Below are positions 33,240 through 45,795 of a stretch of DNA of 64,000 nt, piece after piece. Both the position numbers and the translations under genes were made by a program. Within the stretch, counting starts at the first letter, position 1. Every line of letters begins with the position of its first letter. The stretch covers positions 1 through 64,000 of the forward strand of contig JAANYP010003745.1 in the NCBI GenBank assembly GCA_020465985.1. Direction: 5' to 3'. Under the pieces are notes generated by a model. It was not told the origin of the DNA and made no database searches. It saw nothing but the letters and a program-made list of their open reading frames with translations. This stretch comes from Centrapalus pauciflorus. Taxonomy: Eukaryota; Streptophyta; Magnoliopsida; Asterales; Asteraceae.

Positions 33240-33604
33240 TAATTAAAACTGATGTTCTAAGCTTTTGTTCAAACCTGTGATGATCAGGTTTCATCACAAG
33301 CTATTCATTCCTCAAGCTGTTCATTCAACCTGTGCAGCTATATAAGAACAGGTTATGTTCAATAGCTGATCAGGTTACAAGACAATGGCTTGTATGACAG
33401 ATTGAGAGAGTGAGCAGGTTGGAGGTTTGTTCAACAGAACAGGTTTGAAGTGAAAACTGATTTTGTCAAACCTGTTATACGTCCAAGCTGTTCAAGTTTT
33501 CAGAAATTTGCTAAGTGTAGAACATGCATAGCCTGTTCTATCTAAGCTGTTCTGAGAAACTTGAGCAGTTTGAGACATATGATGTCTTAGAGCACAAATG
33601 ACAC
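33240..33604 (-). repeat. GAACAGGTT / AAGCTGTTC repeat cluster upstream of D ORF3
   Basis: About ten degenerate copies of GAACAGGTTT, AACCTGTT and AAGCTGTTC occur between the pol stop (33605) and the ORF3 TATA box. The same words are frequent in the D 5' LTR (for example near 43233-43270, 43330-43360, 43484 and 43516). Confidence 0.7.
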
Positions 33605-36600
33605 TTAGTCACTTTTATTTAACATGCCCAGCTTGCTTACAAGGTAATTAAACCTGTTTTCATCAAGAGGCTTGGTGAAAATGTCTGCAAGCTATTCATC
33701 TGTGGAAATAAAACTTACCTCCACATTACCTTTCTGGATGTGATCCCTGATAAAATGATGTCTGACTTCTATAAGCTTTGTTCTGGAATGAAATACTGGA
33801 TTGTTGGAGATAGCTATGGCACTTGTATTATCACAAAGAATAGGAGTCTTCCTATATACAAGCCCATAGTCTTCAAGCTGATGCTGCATCCATAGAATCT
33901 GCCTACAGCAGCTTCCAGCAGCAATATACTCAGCTTCAGTAGTAGAAGTAGAAACTGAGTTCTGCTTCTTACTACACTAACTGATCAACTTTCCACCAAG
34001 GAGTTGACATCCACCTGTTATGCTTTTCCTTTCTAGCCTGCAGCCTGCAAAATCAGAATCTGAATAACCTGTTAGCTCAAGACTTGAGTCTTTGGGATAC
34101 CAAAGACCCAAACCTGGTGTACCCTTAAGGTATCTGAAGATTCTTTTTACAGCAGCTAGATGTGATTCCTTAGGATCAGCTTGAAACCTAGCACATAAAC
34201 AGATAGCAAACATAATATCTGGTCTACTAGCAGTTAAATATAACAAGCTCCCAATCATGCCTCTGTAAGCTATTACTTAAACAGCTTTGCCACTGGCATC
34301 AACATCTAATTTTAAATTAGTTTCCATGGGGTTTTGATAGGAGAACTTTGATCAAATGTAAACTTTTTCATAAGATCTAAAGTGTACTTTCTTTGATTTA
34401 TGAAAATTCCATTTGAGGTTTGTTTAACCTGTAATCCTAGAAAGAAAGTAAGTTCACCCATCATACTCATTTCATATTATGATTTCATGAGTAGTGAAAA
34501 ATTCTTGCATAACTGCTCATTAGTAGAACCAAATATTATGTTATCCACATAAATTTGAACAAGCATAATATCAGACTTCACCTTCTTTATGAACAATGTG
34601 GTATCCACTTTACCTCTGGAATAATCATTGCTCATAAGGAAATCAGTTAGAGTATCATACTAGGCTCTAGGGGCTTGTTTTAGACCATAGAGGTCTTTGT
34701 CCAACTTATAGACAAAACTTGGGTGATGTTCATTTTCAAAACTTGGAGGCTGCTTGACATACACTTCTTCTTGCAGCTTCCCTTTCAAAAATGCACTCTT
34801 CACATCCATTTGAAATACCTTCATACTCTTGTGGGCAGCATAGGCTAGAAACAAACGAATTGCTTCTAATTTGGCCACTGGAGCAAATGTTTCATCATAG
34901 TCAATGCCTTCTTCCTGTCTGTAGCCTTGAGCAACCAGTCTTGCCTTATTTCTAATAACATGACCTTGCTCATCCATTTTGTTCCTGAAAACCCATTTAG
35001 TGCCAATTATTGTTTTACCTTTAGGAGCAGGGACCAGCTTCCATACTTTGTTTCTCTCAAACTGATTGAGCTCTTCTTGCATGGCAGTGATCCAATTGGC
35101 ATCTTTTAGTGCTTCATCCACATTTTATAGGCTCCATCAGGGACACAAAGCTAGAAAACATACATAAGTTTCCTAAGTTGTCCCATCTTGTTTGTACGTA
35201 CCCCTTTGTTGATGTTACCAATTATTTGATCATTGGGGTGACACCTGATCCACTTAGGATCATACCTCAATGAAGATTCTCCTGCATTATTTTCATCTTC
35301 AACGGGTCATGTTGAATTTCAAGATTTTCAGACAGACTGTTATCTTGATCCTGTTCACTTGTTGAACATGACTCTCCATTGTTGAACATGACTCTCCATT
35401 GTTGAACATATCAGCAGAGGATCCAGGAAAATCAGCATTGATTGGTTCAGTACACTTATTCACACAGGGTGTATCAACATAGTCATCATCATGTCCATTG
35501 TGGTTAACAGGTTCCACTCTGGGTGTAGTGGAAGCTTTTGAGTCCTTTTCTTCATTGATGGAATGCATGAGATCATCAAAGTAGAACTCTCCTGAAACTG
35601 ATTCAGGAACAGCTTTGGTGGAAGCACTCCTAGACTCTTCAAAGGTGACTTTGATAGATTCATCTATCACCTTTCTTTTGTAGTTGTATACTCTGTAGGC
35701 TTTGGAGATAGCAGAATATCCAACAAACACACCTTCATCAGCTTTGGGTTCAAATTTTGCCATCTGGTCCCTCTGATTCAGAATGAAGCAGGGACATCCA
35801 AACACATGGAAATAGCTAATATTTGACCTTCTCCCTTTGATTAACTCATAGGGAGTCTTGTTGAACCTTTACACCACCAAGGATCTGTTTTGCGTGAAGC
35901 AGGCAGTGTTGACAGCTTCAGCCCAAAATGATGAATGTAAACCTGATGCACACAACATGGTTCTAGCAGCTTCAACGAGAGTTCTGTTTCTCCTTTCAGA
36001 AACTCCATTTTGTTGTGGAGTTCTTACAGTTGAAAAGTTTTCTGAGATCCCTCTTTCTTCACAGAAGTCCTCAAGGGTACTGTTTCTAAATTCAGTACCA
36101 TGATCACTTCTAAGCTGCTTAACTTGAGCAGAGTTCAGCATCTCCATCTTTTTGATAAATCTAATAATTTCTCTAGCAGCCTCTCCTTTGCTCTTCATAA
36201 AGATCACCCATGTAAACCTGGAGAACTCATCAACCATTATTAGAGTGTATCTTCTACCTCCTAGACTTGGGACACTGACTAGTCCAAACAAGTCCATGTG
36301 GATTAAGTAGAGAGAAGTATCAATAGAGAAATTATGCTTAGATTTAAAAGATGTTTTTCTCTGCTTGCCTTTCTCACAAGCTGTGTAGAGTTTATCCTTA
36401 ACAAAGGTTATAGAAGGCAAACTTGTTACCAACTATTTCTTACATAGCTTGTTGATATTCTTGAAGTTCAGGTGTGACAGCCTTTTGTGTCATAACCAGT
36501 TCAGGTCTGCATTACTTCTGGAGATAAAGCAGGTTTCAGTTGTGGGATCAACAGATTTCATGTCCGCAACATATACACCTTTCTACTTTTGTGCACACAA

Positions 36601-36929
36601 CACAACTTTGCCTTGGGAATCCAATATGTAACCCAGGTGCTCATCAAAGTTAACCTTGTAGCCAGCATCACACAGTTGACTTATGCTTACAAGATTATGT
36701 TTCATCCCAGACACATAAGCTACTCTTTTGAATGCAGCAACACCAGCTTGAAGGGTTCCATATCCTTCTGTGGATCCCTGGACATTGTCACCAAAGGTGA
36801 CTTTTGGCCCTTTTTCAGGCCTTAGATCACTCAACAGATCCTTGCAACCTGTCATATGGCCTGAGCAGCCACTGTCCAAGTACCAAACCTGAGATGGTTG
36901 TTTGACCTGCAGGGTGTGATGGGAAAATA
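33605..36929 (-). pseudogene. Pol of element D, broken
   Basis: Minus strand: protease MDSGCSGHMTG at 36879; HHCC/integrase from about 36500 with HMDLFG, RSDHGTEF and PQQNGVSERRNR (36350-35990); RT from about 35120; RNase H to the stop at 33605. The RT catalytic motif near 34540-34550 reads YVDN instead of YVDD, so a catalytic Asp is lost. Stops or frameshifts occur near 36583, 36430, 35868, 35299, 34659, 34258, 33977 and 33692. A short tandem repeat (GAACATGACTCTCCATT, twice) lies near 35364-35398. Confidence 0.9.
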
Positions 36930-37457
36930 TTAGTTATTTTTAGGGGAACTCATCATAGGGATGAGTTCTCCTTCTTCACCAACATTTGTTGATGGACCAC
37001 TAAGTTCAACACTAATATTTCCTATTTGGATTGTATCAGCTTGGATACTATCCTCATTGACCATGTTACTTCCAACACTGCTGGTTTTTGCAATGTTAGA
37101 ACTAGCAGAGTCAGCAGGCTTCATGTCCTTAGTTTCAGGACAGTCTTTGGCCTATGTGTCTTCTTCCCACATTTATAACATTTTCTCTTTTTAGTCTTTT
37201 TGGAAGAAGTACTTCCAGAAACACATTCTGGAACATTTTTGTTGATCTTCTCAGCAGGTTTAGCAAACTTATTACTATTTTTAGAAGAATCAACAGTTTG
37301 AGTAGAAGGCACAATAGCAACAGCTTTACATGAATCCTCTTTCCTCTTTTTAGGAGGGCAGATATCAAATATAGGAAGTTTGATTGGCTTTTGACCTTCC
37401 ACAGGTTTGGGAAACTTATTCTCAGCTTTCTCAGGTGGAGCAATGGTTTTGCCTTTG
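36930..37457 (-). pseudogene. Gag C-terminal part of D (left of solo LTR)
   Basis: It carries a Lys-rich segment and a second zinc knuckle start (CYKCGKKTH) near 37160, frameshifted soon after. A further frame ends SSPKNN with stop at 36930-36932. Just after the stop the minus strand reads ATCACACCCTGCAG, an acceptor-like site, and pol begins in a different frame. Confidence 0.75.
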
Positions 37458-39274
37458 TGAAACGCCCCGTTCTAACAACGTGGCGCTTATACTATAATCT
37501 GCAACACAAACCTCAAATTCAGAGTACGTTAAATAAATTATCTAAATATTACAACCAAATCGAAAATCTAGGGATCTACCCATCCCAATTACAAGTTCGG
37601 TAATAATTACAAATTGTGCGGAAGTCTATCTGATACCACGAGCCCTCAAACCCTTGACCCTGAAGCTGTGCTTTCCCCTTATCAGCTAAACCTGAAACAT
37701 TGCCCCCACAACCGGGGTAAGCCGTCGCCTAGCGAGTAACAGATTTAATAGCACAAATAAACATGAATAACATGAATGATACAAGTATCGGCGCAAAGTC
37801 AACATGTGTAGCACCCGGCCTTCCCAGCAGTGCGTCCACGAATAGGTAGTCTGTGTAGCATCCGGCCTTCCCAGCAATGCATACACAATAACACAGCTTG
37901 CGGCACTCCCGACTTACAGCGTATAAAATAACATGCAGCCACACAGGCATGCAATCAACACATAAATACACTGTATGCATACCGGGGAATAAGGGTTCTC
38001 ATTAAATACCACATGGTGATGAAATGAATAAACGATAAAAAAAATTTAACATGGCAATGAAGCGATAAGCATGGCAAGAGAAATGAAACAAATATCCTGT
38101 ATAAACATATCATAAATGATCTTTCGTGAAATTTAATCAATTACTCACAGTGCTTGCAATCCGTACTCGCCAAGCGACAACTCGATATCAACTGACAACA
38201 CTAGCGAAAGACGCACGTCTCAATCGAGTTACTAAAGTCCTGATAACAAGGTACATTGCCTATTTATCAATATTCTTAGCTCTATAAGTAACTAAGTACG
38301 TTATCAATTTTATTGATTAAAGATCGGGGATTAAATCGGTAAATTTCGATTTATTTAAATGTTTACTAAACCCCTTCGTTAATAATTAATCTGTACTTTT
38401 CTACATAAAATAATTTATTTTTGTTACATTAATATAGTAATTCTATAAGTTAAAATCATAATTTAACTTTAGTTATTCCGCCAATAGTTATAAAATTATT
38501 AGTTAAAGTTGCATGAATAATTCCTCAATTTAATTGGAACTACTATATTATTTTTACATAGAGAGTATTTAATTATGTCTACTTAGATTCTATTTCAATT
38601 TAAAGAAAGGTTCAACCTAATTACTAATTCTTTAGTCCAATCTAATTTATCAAATTTATTAAATGGATTATCAAATTACAAACCCTTTTTAATACATCAA
38701 ATTCATTTGTGCATATAACAGCTCAAGTTAATAAACTAATTAAATACCCAAAACCAATCTTTAAACCTCATTCAACTTTATTAGCCTAAGATAATAATAA
38801 TAATAACAAGTAGCCAAACTTAAAATAATGTCCATCCCAAGAATTTAAATCTTAACTCAATCCACATTAAATAACTTAATTAAAAGCCCCAAACCCATTT
38901 AATGAGAAAGCCCAAAAAAAAAATTAAAAGAAAAATGTAACCCAAATTCAAGTAACCCTAAAATTTCCAACCGTTTATTTTTAACAAGGAATAAAATAAG
39001 GAAAAATAAAATAAAATAAGTAAATAAAAATATAATCCTAACTTAGCCTAGAGTAGCCAACTAGGTTCAACAATAAATGAAGAAGGAAAATAAAGTAAAA
39101 AGAAAAAAACTATCTATCTTTCCCTCTTCTCTTTTCTGGATGCAGACACCAAAAAAAAGAAGGAAAAGCAACCATGATGGCCTCTTCCGCCAAACAGTAA
39201 GTCGTCGGTCAGGGAGAAGCCGCCGGCCAAGGCAGTCCCCGGCGCCAACCAAGTCTCCACACAACACACAATAC

Positions 39275-39332
<58 letters not shown>

Positions 39333-40122
39333 CGGTCGCAGACAGAGCCGCCTCCGGTGGCCACCACCACCGCTGAAACTCGACGGCCAATATCCCAAAA
39401 TCCGAAATAGATACCCAAATGACATTTTAATCTTATTTCTTATATGGTTTCTAGAGTTTTCTTATAGATTTTCAAACTTAGTCACAATACCCACTTAAAC
39501 CACCATTAGAGCTCATTTCTTCAAGCTTTTAACCCAATAAAAAAATAAATGAAGATAATGACTCCATAAATTATTGGTTGTTCATTTTCAGGTTTTATAA
39601 ATCTATAAACAACATTATATGAGTTCATCATTTACCTTAAATATTACACACGGGAATTTAATTTTATTTGGGTTCATAGATATTACCTCAAGATTTAATG
39701 ATGGTGATGAATGTGATGATAAACTTGTTGCTCAATCCTTGAAATCCAGCTCCAATTTCTTCAATATTTTCAGAAATGTGTGTGTGTGTGTGGGTTTTGA
39801 GATGAATAATTCTGCTAGGGTTTTAGATATATATATATAAAGGCTTATGAAGAGAAGTTGGTTTGATGATGATGATGATGGTCATAATGCATTCATGCAT
39901 GCATAGCTTATATGTTTATTTATCTATTTATTAATTTTTTTCCATTAATCTCATGAGACTTGCTTTTATATGTATATATATATATGTATATAATAATAAT
40001 AATTTCCTAATTCTTGAACTAAGACATTTAATATTGAATTTTATATCCTATTTTTTTCGAATTAATAATTAAATTTAAGTAACTGAAGTTAATAAAGTAA
40101 CTTGAAATTAGCGGGTGTTACA
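37458..40122 (-). repeat. Solo LTR of a Ty3/gypsy-type element (2,665 bp) with perfect TSD
   Basis: Perfect 5-bp duplication CTTTG at 37453-37457 and 40123-40127. On the minus strand the insert runs from TGTAACACCCGC to GGGGCGTTTCA. It has no coding region, primer site or polypurine pair, so a solo LTR from intra-element recombination is the best call. Inside: a (CT)n microsatellite at 39272-39328, a CCGGC-rich block (39200-39260), a TATATATA stretch near 39826-39840 and a tandem pair GCACCCGGCCTTCCCAGCA / GCATCCGGCCTTCCCAGCA (37810-37880). The gypsy assignment rests on the TGTAACACCC start and length. Confidence 0.85.
39272..39328. repeat. (CT)n microsatellite in solo LTR
   Basis: About 28 uninterrupted CT units. 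Open frames across it are low-complexity artefacts. Confidence 0.97.
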
Positions 40123-40127
40123 CTTTG

Positions 40128-40784
40128 CCCTTGCTGAGATGTGATGAATGTTGCCTATCAACATAATCACTGCTTTTGGTTTTGAAAGACTTACCTTTAT
40201 TTATAACCAATTTTCCACTATGATTTAATAACTTATTTAAAATCACAATAGATTTACTTTCAACATATGACTTATCCCTGTTGAAAGCAGACTGCTTACC
40301 TTTTGAAAACTTTTTCTCAAAATAATTAGCATCAAAGGGATTAACATGTCTCTTACTATCAGCTTTAGATCCAGAACCTGTCTTGATAACAGGTTTGGTA
40401 TCCAAAGTTGTAGCTTGAGCTTGTTTTCCCTTATTTTGCTTGAGTGAACCAGCTATGCACCTAGCAGACTGATTTGATGGAGAACACATTCTGTCATCAG
40501 TTTTTAGAGCTTTTTCACACAAGCAGTCAGTGTTTTGAGGCCTGACAAACCTATTTGTTGAGACTAGCTTACCATTTACTTTCTGAATGAAGGTACTTGG
40601 AAGCTCACCAAGAGTGGATAAGTCTTTTTCCAGATTATTTATCTCAACAATTGAAGCTGCTTTGTCAAGATCCCCTCCAAGATAGGCTTGGATTTGAGCA
40701 TGCATCTGTTGACTGATACAATGATTGACTTTTGCAGATTGGCACCAAGAGTCAACAATCTTTTTAAGCTTGGCATGGGTTTTG

Positions 40785-40824
<40 letters not shown>

Positions 40825-42380
40825 CTTCTAAGAAAATGGAATTGATGTGTTTTAAATCATCAAGTTCAGTTTCCAACTTATGCAAGCTGTCCAGTTTATT
40901 AGATTTTATTTCAAGATCAGTTTTTAAGCTTGGAGATTTCAGACAACAAAACATTATGCTTCTCAATAGCAGCTTTTAGATCAACAAGCAGATATTCAAA
41001 CATTTTAAATTTTTCATCAGAACTGTAAACCATAAAATTTTGTACCTCATACATCATTGTATGGTTCCAGTTCTCCAAGCTGCTGAGAGCCTCAGCTTCA
41101 GCCAGGTCTTGTTTTAAGTTGCTTGTTGATGGGACATTAGTGTTGGCCATCAGACAATTATTATCTTCTTCATCTGAAGACGAGTCAGATTTCTCCCAGT
41201 CACATGTCTCAGCCATGAGTCCCTTTTGTTTGTTGGAAGCCACTGAGTCTTCCAACTTCCTCAGCTTAGCCATGGCCATTAGGTACTTAACCCTGTAGCC
41301 ATCATCCCTGTTTGTCTTGTATGGTTTGGATGATGAGCCAAAAGCTTTAGACACACAGTCAGCAGCTATATGGCCTATTTTGCCACATTTAAAGCACTCA
41401 GCCTTAGTTTTATCAAATGCCTTCTTTTTTATGGCACCTGACTTCTTCTGCAGCATTCTTCCACCAAACCTCTTCTTGTTGAAATTTCTGACAAGCATTG
41501 CAATCATTTGCTCATCATCTAATTCAGCAAGATCTTCACAGTCTTCCTCCTCAGACATTTCTTCCCTTTCATCATCAGCCTGTTGATCAGGTTGTGTGAA
41601 CACGTCACACACCTGACCAGCAGGTTGTCTCACACTGGCCACTAAGACAGCACCTCTTTTGGACATCTCCAAGGCATTTCTTTTCTGTTGCCTTGACTGC
41701 TCATCATTTAGTAAAGACCCATATAGATTTACAAGGTCCATACTTTTGATGGTGCCTGAATTTCTTAGAATATTAGAAAAATAATTTCATTCCTCAGGCA
41801 GAATGTCCAAAAATTTGTTTACCAGAGTTAGGTTGTCCTTGGTGATCTTAACAACTTTGAGATCATTGATTAGAGCAGTGAATCTGGTATAGGTTTCAGT
41901 GAGAGACTCCTTTAGCTTTGCAAACAAGAGTTCATACTGTCTAACAAGATTATTGATCCTGTTGTCCAGTGTGATAGTGGGACCATCATAGACGGTACAC
42001 AAAGTATCCCACATCTCCTTTGCAATTTTCATTTTCTCAACCTGTTTGAACACATCATCAGGAAGAGAAATAACCATGTTGTTTTTGGCCTTTGCATCAA
42101 GAGCAACCAGCCTTTTGTCTTCATCAGACCATTGAGCTTTTGCCTTTTAAAAGGTTCTGATCTCAGGAACAGCTCCTTCAGCAGCAGGAATGATAGTAGT
42201 AACAGAGGTTGGCACATAGGGACCTTCCATCACTATCTCTGGCAGTTGTACATCCAGATTCTCTAAGTAGAGCATCATTCTGCACTTCCAACCAGAGAAG
42301 TTCTGATGATTGAACTTGGGGGGTTTGGCCATTGAACCATTGTCATAGTAAGAGGAGGAGCTGGCAGCACTGTTGTCCAT
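40128..42380 (-). pseudogene. Gag N-terminal and central part of D
   Basis: It starts MDNSAASSSSYYDNGSMAKP at 42380, only about 50 nt after the primer-binding site, unlike B and C which have long leaders. The core has FSGWKCRMMLYLE, VISLPDDVFKQVEK and LVRQYELLFAKLKESLTE. A zinc knuckle CFKCGKIGHIAADC lies near 41380 and a coiled coil near 41100-40850. A (GA)n microsatellite at 40796-40823 encodes an Arg-Glu run. Stops or frameshifts occur near 42147, 41787, 41745 and 40917. Confidence 0.85.
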
Positions 42381-42428
42381 GAGGAAATAGGGAGAATGAG
42401 AGATCTAAAGTTAACACACACTCTATCT

Positions 42429-42440
42429 GCTCTGATACCA
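42429..42440 (-). promoter_or_regulatory. Primer-binding site of D
   Basis: The minus strand reads TGGTATCAGAGC two bases after the LTR end GGACCTACA. Confidence 0.9.
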
Positions 42441-42442
42441 GT

Positions 42443-43549
42443 TGTAGGTCCTAAAAAGGTTTCCCTAGTGTATTGTTCTAAGCTGTAGAGGGGGGGGTGA
42501 ATACAGCAAATTAAAACTCAACACTCTTTTCTCAATGTTTGTGTATATTTTTAAGAAGTGTTAATTACAAACAAGCTTGACTGCGGAAAGGTTCAAGCTG
42601 AGATGACAGATACAACAAATGTTTAACTAATCTAAGACACACTCAGACCAGATACAATGAATACACTCACTAAGATGAACTCACTGTTTTACAAGACATA
42701 TATGGACAGCTTGAATAAGAACAGCTTGGACACACGTTACTGTTTTATTCAAGCAGACTTGCGTGCATGAAAACACACTTCAATGCACGGTCTGATTTCT
42801 CACTCTTGGTTATCTCACAATCCTTAGAAGCTTCCTTTTATACTCTCACTGAGAATCTTAGTGAAGCTTCCTCATTGGACAAGGAGATAGTGGGATGTCT
42901 TTCGAAAAAGACAAAACAACTTTTCTGCACATTCTGGTAAAGCAGACTTGTCTTCATATGGCAGAATCTGTGTCTTTTCTTTTTGTCTCTATTGCAGAGG
43001 CCTTTAACTAAACGAGGAATGTCAACTTTGAACCTTTCATCTTCTATTAAGGCCATTTTGATATAAGAAATGGTCTGTCACCCATTTCAGATATCCCTTT
43101 GTCTTCATGTAACAGAGCAGCGTAGGCAGCTTTTGCAGCTTCTGTTTTTCCACTTTGTCTTTGACTTTGTAACTGATCTTGTAGTCTAAAAAAATACATG
43201 AGGAAATCGAAACATATTCCATAAAGTGTTTAGCCTGTTCACAAAGAACAGGTTTTGTTCACAAAGAACAGAACGCTTAGTATTTGTCAAAGCTGCTCAA
43301 CAGCATAGAGCAGCGTAGACAGTTTATGTCCAGCCTGTTCAACAGAATGAACAGCTTGGGCAATCTGTCTTAGTTGCAACAAATGCAACAGGGTAAACAA
43401 CTTTGACTTATATTGCAAATCACTTTTCAGGTTTCAATAAGGCATTAACAGGCCTTAAATTATACCTTCAAGTGCATCAAACAGGTTTGATTAAAAATCT
43501 TCCCCTAAGATGTAGAACAGGTTTGAGTGAGGCCTTTTTGTGCCTAACA
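42443..43549 (-). repeat. 5' LTR of D (1,107 bp)
   Basis: The minus strand starts TGTTAGGCAC and ends GGACCTACA. Both ends match the shorter 3' LTR. Its middle, missing from the 3' copy, carries several GAACAG(G/C)TT words and a tandem pair (CACAAAGAACAG, near 43240-43270). Confidence 0.92.
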
Positions 43550-43554
43550 ATATC

Positions 43555-43819
43555 ACGTTCATGGCATGCTTACAAGATTTTCAAGTTTTCAGAGTCATCG
43601 GACATTTCACACGTTACGAAGATTAAATTTCATAACTTAAACTTTTTGTCATGTATTTTAATCTCCGCACCAGTGACTTTGTATTTTGTGATGCTTGTAA
43701 AACTCTATTTATATTTTATGCATTTCGAAAATGTTCCATTTAAAGGCCGTTCATTGTGATTATGACTTTGTTTCTGCGACGTCACGCCTCGTTGCCAAAT
43801 GGGGTATTGGGGTGTGACA
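43555..43819 (+). repeat. LTR of G1/G3, right part after element D
   Basis: This continues the LTR broken at 28137 and ends GGGGTGTGACA. It is homologous to 44190-44452. Confidence 0.75.
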
Positions 43820-44452
43820 CCATCGCCCTCAATCATGAACCATTAATTACATCGTAAATGTGAATATTATTGATAGATCTATTTGGGTTGACGCCCCCAT
43901 CCGGGTTGGTCGCGCCAATTGTAAACGGATGCATAATCATTTGACAGTTCTTGGTATTATGGTGTTGGATACCACATAGGGCAATCATAAGTTAAGTTTC
44001 GGGGTCATGAGGCTTATGGTAATACTTAAACTATTGATTCATTCATGTTTACAAACTCAATGAAATCTTGTGCTTTCCATACGTTGTCTATATTTATCGT
44101 GTAAACCTATGAGCTCACCAACTTTATGTTGACGTATTTATCATGTTATTCTCTGGACTTTAAGGGCTACATTTCCGCACTCATGACTAACGGTCAAATT
44201 TTGCAAGATTTGAAGTCACAAAGCATTTTCAAAATAAATATGAAGATTTATTTGCATAACTAAATTTTTACTTATTTTTGGTCATGTATTTTGATCTCCA
44301 TTATTCGTGAACTCTTTTATTTTCGTGGTTGTAAAACATATCTATAAGTTATGTATTTCACAAACTTCTCATAGAGTGGTCGTTCATTATGATTGTGACT
44401 TTGTTTCCGTGACGTCACGCCTCGTTTCCAAGCGGGGTATCGGGGTGTCACA
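43820..44452 (+). repeat. Tandem duplicate of the LTR tail (633 bp)
   Basis: It matches 27809-28137 plus 43555-43819 almost throughout, for example GATCTATTTGGGTTGACGCC and GACGTCACGCCTCG. It ends GGTGTCACA and is followed after 3 nt by a primer-binding site, so this copy is the functional 5' LTR end of G3. Confidence 0.85.
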
Positions 44453-44455
44453 GAT

Positions 44456-44468
44456 TGGTATTAGAGCC
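44456..44468 (+). promoter_or_regulatory. Primer-binding site of G3
   Basis: TGGTATTAGAGCC, one base different from the usual initiator tRNA-Met complement, lies three bases after the LTR end. Confidence 0.85.
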
Positions 44469-44655
44469 ATGGATATAGTAAACTAGGTTGCATTAGTACC
44501 CTAGACTATAACTGTTACAAAAACTAAACTTTATTGCTTCAAGTAACTAAGACAACTGTAAACATATGTATGGACCCTAATAACAGAAACATCTCGAACT
44601 ATACGATTATTATCCTTTCTGACTCCGAGGATGAATACTCACCAATGGACCAAGG

Positions 44656-44952
44656 TGTTGGGTATAATTTTATAATAGAGTTGAAAACAATTTATATTGT
44701 ATAAAGTTCAGGGGGCTTTATTGTAATTACTTAATAGTTGTCTTTTGTATAAATAGATGTTAGTTAGTGATTGTAAGAGAGGAGTTGACCGAATAGAGAA
44801 CATGGTTGCATGATTAGAGAGAAGTTGTTTTGCTTAGCAAGAAAGCCGAAACCCCAATGTAATATTCTCTCCTTAATCATTCAATATATTGTGTTGATTG
44901 ATACTATTCATATGATTGTTCTTATTGTCAAATGAATTGCATGAAATATTGA
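44656..44952 (+). repeat. 5' LTR of E
   Basis: It starts TGTTGGGTATAATTTT, with a TATAAATA box at 44748-44755. The inner end appears to have lost the last few bases (the 3' LTR ends GAATTAACA, here ATTGATT precedes the primer site). Confidence 0.85.
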
Positions 44953-44954
44953 TT

Positions 44955-44967
44955 TGGTATCAGAGCC
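44955..44967 (+). promoter_or_regulatory. Primer-binding site of E
   Basis: TGGTATCAGAGCC, an exact initiator tRNA-Met complement. Confidence 0.9.
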
Positions 44968-45369
44968 AAATATGGCTGAATTTGAGTGAATTTTTGAATC
45001 TGATTTTTGAAAATATCCGAACACTATTTCATCGAGAGTTTGAAAAAATCAGAAAAACCCCTTGGGTTTTTGATCCAGTTGTTGTTTAGATCTAAATGTT
45101 AGATCGAGTGTGGAGTTTTTCAAGGCGAAAGCATTGACATAAGACTCAAATCTGAACTCCAGTCATACAGAAATAAATCTGGATTTTTCTAAATTTTTTT
45201 AGAAAAGTCGAGTTCTTAAGGTTTCTGTCAAAATGTGAGAGTTTAATCTGAAATTAACCAAAGTTGTTTCTCAAAAAGTGTTTGTGTGTGACAACTGAAC
45301 ACTCGACATTAATTTGGGATCAATTGGTGCATTTTTTTGTTGAAAATTGTGATTTTAAACTTGATTTTC

Positions 45370-45795
45370 ATCAGTTCCTGTTCAAACTCGGGCAACACTA
45401 GATTCATAGTTTGGACCGAGTTTCAAAGTGTATCATTCGAGTTTGATAAGCTTTAATCGAGTTTGATAAGCTTTAATCGAGTTTTAACCTTCATTGACCG
45501 AGTTTTATCCTTTACTTTTATGCTTTGTTGACCGAGTTTGATCATAGTGTTAATCGAGTTTCACTTAACATTTGACCGAGTTTCAGCAAGTATTGACCGA
45601 GTTTTGTCATTTGTAATTCGAGTTTGGACATTTAATATTCGAGTCTGTGTATTCATCATCCGAGTTCACATTAGATTTATTCGAGTTTGTTTCTTAGGTA
45701 TCCGAGATTGTTCATTCATCATTCGAGTTTATTGATAGTTCATTCAAGTTTGGTCAATTGGTCATTCGAGTTTCATAAATCATAATACAAGTTTT
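45370..45795 (+). repeat. TTCGAGTTT repeat array in leader of E
   Basis: Nearly twenty TCGAGTTT cores spaced 15-25 bp, including one exact tandem copy (GAGTTTGATAAGCTTTAATC, near 45438-45480). The element C leader and its ORF3 leader carry the same motif. Open frames here are repeat artefacts. Confidence 0.85.

Larger units (their letters stand above)
28138..43549 (-). mobile_element. Element D: large Ty1/copia SIRE-type element with ORF3
   Basis: Both LTRs are present. On the minus strand the order is 5' LTR, primer-binding site, gag, pol, spacer, ORF3, polypurine tract, 3' LTR. Flanks GTATC (28133-28137) and ATATC (43550-43554) are a slightly decayed 5-bp target duplication. The 15.4 kb include a 2,665-bp solo LTR inserted in gag. 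All three coding regions are broken. Confidence 0.93.

Noticed and set aside
39067..39425. Several ORFs of 70-107 codons on both strands
   Set aside because: They are created by the (CT)n tract, which is open in all frames.
45538..45735. 65-codon ORF in the E leader
   Set aside because: Translation of the TTCGAGTTT repeat; no start context or conservation seen.
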